NCBI GenBank assembly: GCA_928212115.1
Contig: CAKMRJ010000001.1
Coordinates: forward strand, 180,793,466 to 180,857,465
DNA length: 64,000 nucleotides
Reading direction: 5' to 3'
Origin: Lactuca virosa
Lineage: Eukaryota; Streptophyta; Magnoliopsida; Asterales; Asteraceae
Positions 58,921 to 64,000 of the stretch are shown here, piece after piece; the first letter of the stretch is position 1; each line of letters opens with the position of its first letter. Made by a program: the position numbers and the translations under genes. The notes below the pieces were generated by a model. The model searched no databases, was not told the origin of the DNA, and saw nothing but the letters and a program-made list of their open reading frames with translations.

Positions 58921-59612
58921 ATTTTTATAGTGAATCGAATGTATCAAACCATAAAAGATATACGAAATTTAAACACAGCGGGATTATTTAAAATCCTCTG
59001 ATAACGAGTTTTACTTTTAAAAACAAAAATTTAACCAAGTATACATACCTGCATTCATACTAAAATCAGTGTCACTAGGACAGAACAAAAGTATTACGAT
59101 TGTTGGACAGCACAGGTAGGACTTAGAGACATATAGTCAAAGCTGGGAAGATATAGCCTGATCACTATATTATCCGAGGGTTGACTTAGCATGTGCCTAT
59201 GTGTGGTTGTGAGGTTGCACGAAGTCTAAAACTTACCAACCACTACTACAATGAGAACATAGAACAGAACATAAACTTAAAATACTATAGGAGTATTTTG
59301 TGTTACGATATTCTTATCTGAGAACTAAAAAGGTCTTATTAGTTATGTCAATAGTTGTTGAGTGGATACACTAAGGTTATATGTACCTAGGATATCATAG
59401 ACTTAGAATATGTGATCTTTGCTTTATTTCCCGTTCCTTGTTTGGTTGTGGACTTAGAGTTAGGGTCACTTATTCGAAGGTCTATCCTGTCTCGGTTACA
59501 TATGACTGGTATGCACTACGCAAATGTTGAAGTAACTAATAAAGCATCATATTAATTATTATTAGTTAGCCTATTTAGTTATTTCTTATATCCCTTTTCT
59601 CGCGTAGATATA
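58921..59612 (+). other. First part of the B leader
   Basis: No gene. Contains a hairpin module at 59405-59475 (GTGATC against GGTCAC, one mismatch; core CCGTTCCTTGTTTGGTTGTG). Confidence 0.65.
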
Positions 59613-60242
59613 ATGGCTGGATCCCATCTTCCCGGAGACCCGTACTACCCCAACCACGGCAATGCAGGATGGCTGGGAGAAGAGCCAGAAGATGATCACC
59701 CAATCCCGTTGGATGATCACGAAGCTAAAGGCTTTTATGATGATTCTGACTCGGAGCCGGAAGTCAACAACCAACCCCCAGCTGCTAAAGACCTAAACCC
59801 AAACCATCATCGAGCATTTCAAGGACCCACACCTCTGTGGGCCACAAACTTGAATAGATGGAGCCAAGAACAAGGTTAACCCATTCCCTACAATGGAGAC
59901 AGAAGCTTCTACAACCTCACCGAGGGAGGTTCAGCTGACTGGGTCTTACCCATCATGATTCGTAGGATTTCCCGGAACACAGTACAGGGTCGAGCAACTA
60001 TCGACCGAGTCGTGGAGATTGACGCCAACTCTGGCATTAACATCGTCCGCATTCGCCAACTTGAGTCTGCTCATGAAAGGACTCAGGTCCGCAATGCAGT
60101 TCTACAAAGGGAACTTGCTGAGACCCAAGCTAATGTCAGGGAACTTCGAGCTCAGCAAGTAAGGTCCGATAGGCGCGTGAGGGACATAGAACGTCTTCTG
60201 TCGGAGTCAAGAACTCACTCTAGTAGTTCTCGTCGCCGATAG
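59613..60242 (+). pseudogene. Extra open frame upstream of B gag, one stop, C-terminal coiled coil
   Basis: Single frame of about 210 codons from ATG 59613 to TAG at 60240, broken only by TAA at 59877-59879. First ~90 residues acidic and proline-rich (WLGEEPEDDHPIPLDDHEAK). Residues about 125-200 are charged with leucine/valine heptad spacing (HERTQVRNAVLQRELAETQA, NVRELRAQQVRSDRRVRDIE), a likely coiled coil, and end in a serine/arginine tail (SSSSRRR). No zinc knuckle or gag core. Extra genes before gag are known in the Ogre/Tat group, but B pol looks chromovirus-like. I do not recognise the family. A and A' leaders have no equivalent frame. Confidence 0.6.
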
Positions 60243-60624
60243 AGTCTCATCGACTTCTCTTTTGGATATAACCTTGTTTGTGTAAAAACTCTAGTATAAT
60301 TTCCTCTCTTTGTAAATCTTAGACCTGTTAAGTCTTGATTAGGTCGTAGTTCTGTCAAAATTTTCCCATCTTGGTTGATGTAAGGCCTACTTCTAGGTCA
60401 TTTTTCCCAAACTTGTTACATCTCTAATGCCAGTATTATTTACAGATACCTAATCTTATGGAAATCAATATCCAATTGCTATCATCTGCTAGTACAAGAT
60501 CTTCGTTCAAACGTGCTATTCAATTGTGTTGTTGGGCTATGGAGAGTTAGTCCATGAGTCATTCTCATCGATTTTTCTATTAAATTCTTATCAATATTTT
60601 CATCTTTGTAAACTTATAGTGAAG
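60243..60624 (+). other. Spacer between the upstream frame and gag of B
   Basis: AT-rich, non-coding; ends CTTATAGTGAAG before the gag ATG. Confidence 0.6.
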
Positions 60625-61770
60625 ATGCCTCCTCGTAAATCAACAAGACAGCAATCTCCCGCACCGACACCACATGCTCCTCAATTCGATACGACAGCTC
60701 TAAATGTTGCTGTAGCTGCGGCTGTGGCTACAGCCATGGCACAATATCATTCTTCTGGTTCACGGAGGAGGAACCCCTGTCCTATCTACTCATGGTGAAA
60801 TCCTGTGCGCTTGAAAGAGTGCTCCTACAAGGACTTCACTAACTGAAAGCCATTGTCCTTCAAAGGGACAGGCGGAGTCATTGCCCTCTCGCAATGGTTC
60901 GAGAAGACCGAATCAGTTTTCGAAATCTGCTCCTGTCCAGAAGGGAGCAAGGTCAAGTTTGCTGCTTGCACCTTTGAGTCAAAAGCCCTAACATGGTGGA
61001 ATAGCCATGTCAAGTCACTATCCCTTATAGTGGAAAATTCTATGGGCTGGGAAGCTCTGAGAGAGGTAATGGTTGAAGAGTACTGCCCGCGGGGCGAAAT
61101 CCAAAAACTGGAAGAAGAACTGTGGAGTCTAACCATGAAGGGCTCCAACATAGTTTCATACACCGCCAGGTTCTGTGACCTGCTGGCCCTCTGTCCCAAC
61201 ATGGTTCCTACAGAGGGGAAGAAGATTGACAGATACATATGGGGGCTGGTGCCTCCATTACAGGGAAATGTTTTGGCTTCCAACCTCACTACATTCGATA
61301 GTGCCAAGCGATTGGCACAGCGGCTTATAGACCATGGGATTCGTACCCCGTCCACGACAACAACTCTGCCCATATACGAACCCGCCAGAACCGCTAGTTC
61401 CAAGCGGAAGTTTTGGGATGACAAGAGAAAGACAAAGGCTGCCAAAAACCAACAGGTCGTGGCAGTTCATGCTGCGATAGCACCTGCCGCTGCTACTCCG
61501 GTAAAGCAGTACGCCGAAAGTTTGCCTAAGTGCAACAAATGCAACTTCCACCACGTCGTCCTGCCGGGAAAGGAAACCGTGGTTTGAACTGCAACAGGAA
61601 GGGGCACACATCCCCTTTCTGTAAAGCTCTGGCGAGGCCAATCAACCAATCCCCGGCACAGGAGTGGGCCAGCTTGTACGGTTGTGGCGAGGTAGGCCAT
61701 TACAAAGAAACTGCCCGAAGGTAGGGAATGCCGGTGGAGTGGCAAGAGTTCTGGCCATAGGCCACGAGGA
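60625..61770 (+). pseudogene. Element B gag remnant
   Basis: ATG 60625 (MPPRKSTRQQSP, LNVAVAAAVATAMAQYH). A shift near 60760, stops near 60800-60845, then a long frame 60853-61587: QWFEKTESVFEICSCPEGSK, LTWWNSHVKSLSLIVENSMG, YCPRGEIQKLEEELWSLTMK and AKRLAQRLIDHGIRTP. First knuckle CNKCNFHH is broken by a frameshift at about 61555; then CNRKGHTSPFC, and a last knuckle YGCGEVGHYKETAR whose first and last cysteines are replaced. Same protein family as the A and G gags. Confidence 0.9.
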
Positions 61771-61794
61771 AGCTGTTTGCCAACCCACAGTGGT

Positions 61795-61975
61795 CACTGG
61801 TACGTTTTCTCTCGATAATGCTTATGCATGCATCCTATTTGATAGTGGAGCGGAGAGGAGTTTCATGAACCAAAAATTTGCTCATTTACTAAGCAAAAAT
61901 CACGAGCACTTACAGAACCGTTCACTGGAGAAATGGCCAATGGAAAGACAGAGAGCACTAGCAGTAATTACATAG
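61795..61975 (+). pseudogene. Element B protease remnant
   Basis: GTFSLDNAYACILFDSGAER followed by SFMNQKFAHLL: DSGA is the active-site motif of retropepsins. It directly continues the GT(F/Y)S phrase at which A and G stop. Confidence 0.8.
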
Positions 61976-62299
61976 GGTGTACCCCTAACACTAGAAGCCA
62001 TTCATTCCCGATCGGCCCTCATGCCGGTCTCAATTAAAAGTTTCGACGTCATTCTATCGGCCTGGATTGGTTGAGTCTTCATCGTGCCGACATCATGTGT
62101 TACGAAATTCTGTACACCGTAATCTGCTGTCTGCGAAACTCTAGTAGTTTATGGCGACAAAACCGGCACGAACATTCGTATCATCTCGAGCATTCAAGCC
62201 CAGAAATTCTTGCGAAGGAATGTCGCGCATTCCTTACTATGTGGTCGATGTGAGCCAAGAAACAAAAGACATTCAGAACATTCCACGTAGTACGCGACT

Positions 62300-63045
62300 T
62301 TCTGATATCTTTCCAGAAGAACTCCCAGGATTACTCCGCAACGTCAAGTCGAGTTCAGAATCGACTTAGTTCAGGGGGCTACCCCCGTAGCCAAATCTCC
62401 CTATCGTCTAACACCTGCAGAGATGCAAGAACTGTCCTGTCAACTTAACGAACTGCTCAGCAAGGGCTATATAAGACCAAGCTTCTCACCCTAGGGAGCT
62501 CCAGTCTTGTTCGTCAAGAAGAAAGACGGATCGTTTCGTATGTGCATCGTCAAAAATCGTTATCCTCTGCCTCGTATTGACGATTTATTTGACCAAGTTC
62601 AAGGGGCGAACTTCTTTTCAAAAATCGATTTAAGATCCGGATATCACCAACTACGAGTGCTAGGGGAGGATGTGCCGAAGACAGCCTTCGGAACTCATTA
62701 TGGGCACTACGAATTCGTAGTGATGGGCGTTCGGATTAAACAAACGCGCCCGCAGTATTTCAGGATTTAATGAATAGGGTGTTGTCGTCCTTACTTGGAT
62801 CAGTTCGTCATCGTCTTCATCGATGACATACTTATCTACTCTCTTAGTAAGGAGGAGCATAGTCAACATCTGCGACAGGTCTTAGAATTCTTATGGCATG
62901 TGGTCAGCGAAGAGGGAATACACGTGGACCCTTCCAAAATCAAAGCCATTGAGAGCTGGTCAGCACCGAAGACGCCTACATATATTTGTCAATTTCTAGG
63001 CCTCGCTGGCTACTATCGCAGGTTCATTCAGAACTTCTCATGAAT
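62300..63045 (+). pseudogene. Element B reverse transcriptase remnant
   Basis: Pieces in changing frames: FVKKKDGSFRMCI joined directly to VKNRYPLPRIDDLFDQVQGA, with the conserved DYRELNK segment missing; FSKIDLRSGYHQLRV; a damaged stretch at 62735-62790; QFVIVFIDDILIYSLSKEEH (catalytic); then QVLEFLWHVV, lacking about 22 codons present in H; and FLGLAGYYRRFIQNFS. The copy cannot be active. Confidence 0.9.
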
Positions 63046-63530
63046 TTCAAAACCCCTCACAACACTAACCCAGAAAGGTGTGGCCTTTGACTGGGAAGAG
63101 AAGCAGGAGAGAGCGTTCCAAATGCTCAAGCGAGGCTTGTGCACCGCACAAATACTATCTATCCCCGAAGGGATAGAAGACTTCGTTGTCTATTGCGATG
63201 CGTCAAATCAAGGGCTCGGATGTGTTCTGATGCAGCGAGGTAAGGTCATCGCCTACGCCTCGAGACAACTGAAGACACATGAGGTCAACTACACTACCCA
63301 CGAACTTGAACTAGGAGCAGTTGTGTTTTCTCTGAAGATCTGGAGACACTACCTGTATGGTACAAAAAGCACAATCTTTACAGACCACAAAAGCCTACAA
63401 CACATATTCGACCAGAAAGAGCTCACATGAGACAACGACGGTGGGTCGAGCTACTCAGTGATTACGAATGCGAAATTCGTTTATCATCCAGGTAAAGCCA
63501 ACGTAGTAGCTGACGCCCTAAGTCGGAAAG
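63046..63530 (+). pseudogene. Element B RNase H remnant
   Basis: FVVYCDASNQGLGCVLMQRG, TTHELELGAVVFSLKIWRHY and TIFTDHKSLQHIFDQKELT carry the catalytic D, E and D; a stop at 63428 and a frameshift precede the terminal VADALSRKEYDG segment near 63510. Confidence 0.9.
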
Positions 63531-63619
63531 AATATGATGGTCATAGAGTCAAATCATTGACTATGGCTATCCATTCACACTTGTCCACATAAATTAAGGA
63601 GGCTCAACACGACGCTTTG

Positions 63620-64000
63620 AATTCTGAAAATGTGGCGGGTGAATCCTTGAGAGGGATGGATAAGAACTTGGAGGTCAAGGGTGACGGAGCTTATTATCTC
63701 ATGGATCGGATCTGGACCCCGAAACACGGTGGTTTCAGAGACTTGGTCATGAACGAGGCACACAACACTTGTTATTTCGTCCACCCAGGTTCAGATAAGA
63801 TGTATCTGGATCTTAAAAAGTTATACTGGTGGCCTAACATGAAAGCAGAGATTGCTACCTTCGTGAGTAAATGCCTTACTTGCGCCAATGTCAAGGTCGA
63901 ATACCAGAAACCCTCCGGTCTTCTACAACAACCGGAGATACCGGAATGGAAGTGGGAGCGGATCACTATGGATTTCATAAGCAAGTTGCCCAAGACAACG
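63620..64000 (+). pseudogene. Element B integrase, N-terminal part, open to the window end
   Basis: An open plus-strand frame to base 64000: YYLMDRIWTPKHGGFRDLVM, zinc-binding HHCC residues in EAHNTCYFVHPGSDKMY and VSKCLTCANVK, YWWPNMKAEIA, EWKWERITMDFISKLPK with the first catalytic aspartate. The rest of the core is outside the window. Confidence 0.85.

Larger units (their letters stand above)
55970..64000 (+). mobile_element. Element B: pol-bearing Ty3/gypsy element in A' gag
   Basis: LTR 55970-58905, primer site, an extra upstream frame, then gag, protease, RT, RNase H and the integrase start running off the window. Domain order and motifs (FSKIDLRSGYHQLRV, FIDDILIYS, LGLAGYYRRFIQNFS) are those of plant chromovirus-like gypsy elements. 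Related to A/G in LTR start and gag, and the likely kind of element that mobilised them. Many frameshifts: this copy is dead. The target duplication (AAGAA on the left) cannot be confirmed. Confidence 0.9.

Noticed and set aside
9683..59475. Hairpin modules as independently inserted MITEs
   Set aside because: No target duplications at module edges, always the same orientation relative to the host element, and fixed positions in G and A. An ancient MITE origin is still possible.
51532..64000. A' and B as one tandem LTR-internal-LTR-internal element made by unequal recombination
   Set aside because: The A' gag stops in mid-frame at 55969 exactly at a TG LTR start, and the two LTRs and gags are different subfamilies; nested insertion explains it.

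Overview
This window is plant nuclear DNA made almost wholly of LTR retrotransposons inserted into one another. I found no host gene, no rRNA or tRNA gene and no CRISPR array. The primer sites (TGGTATCAGAGC, matching the 3' end of plant initiator tRNA-Met), the long AT-rich LTRs (0.76-4.5 kb), and the Ty3/gypsy and Ty1/copia coding remnants indicate a large repeat-rich eudicot genome. The short GC-rich words (ACTCGGCGAGT, TACGCTGGGCGTA, AGTTTACGGCCGTAAACT) look to me like Asteraceae, possibly lettuce, but that is recollection and not shown by the sequence.

Layout. H, 1-5680, minus: right half of a Ty3/gypsy element (gag-pol remnant, primer site, 2.25-kb LTR). I, 5681-about 7690, plus: decayed Ty1/copia LTR tail, gag and protease, followed by unassigned AT-rich DNA to 9224. 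G, 9225-17898, minus: gag-only gypsy element with about 3-kb LTRs. C1, 17899-31072, minus: copia element with LTR, RNase H, RT and integrase remnants, split by gypsy element A (21051-29795, plus, gag only, target duplication GGGCC). D, 31073-38637, minus: copia derivative inserted in the pol of C1. A', from 38638, plus: sister of A inserted in the 5' LTR of D. The LTR of A' is itself split by E (39256-51531, minus, gag-only copia), and the 3' LTR of E is split by F (39899-44365, a 4.5-kb solo LTR, target duplication TATAC). A' resumes at 51532, and its gag is cut at 55969 by B (55970 to beyond 64000, plus), a gypsy element with gag, protease, RT, RNase H and the start of integrase.

The nest is therefore G > C1 > D > A' > E > F, six levels, with A in C1 and B in A' as side branches. 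G, A and A' lack pol, and D and E carry only gag plus decayed pol, so they are best read as elements moved in trans by full-length relatives (B-like for the gypsy group, C1-like for the copia group).

The main unexplained signals are non-coding. (1) A sense-oriented hairpin module around CTGTTCCTTGTTTGGTTG recurs about 19 times in G, A, A' and B, and its stem arms change sequence while staying complementary. (2) The gypsy LTRs of at least four lineages (H, G, the A/A' family, B), and more weakly F, appear to contain a leader intron with a GTGAGT-type donor, usually a G-tract, and a conserved acceptor; most hairpin modules lie inside it. (3) Families carry private clusters of short palindromes near the promoter or primer site. 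(4) The copia gag of element E ends at a consensus splice donor with an acceptor 87 nt downstream. All breakpoints, splice sites and counts were read by eye and not computed.
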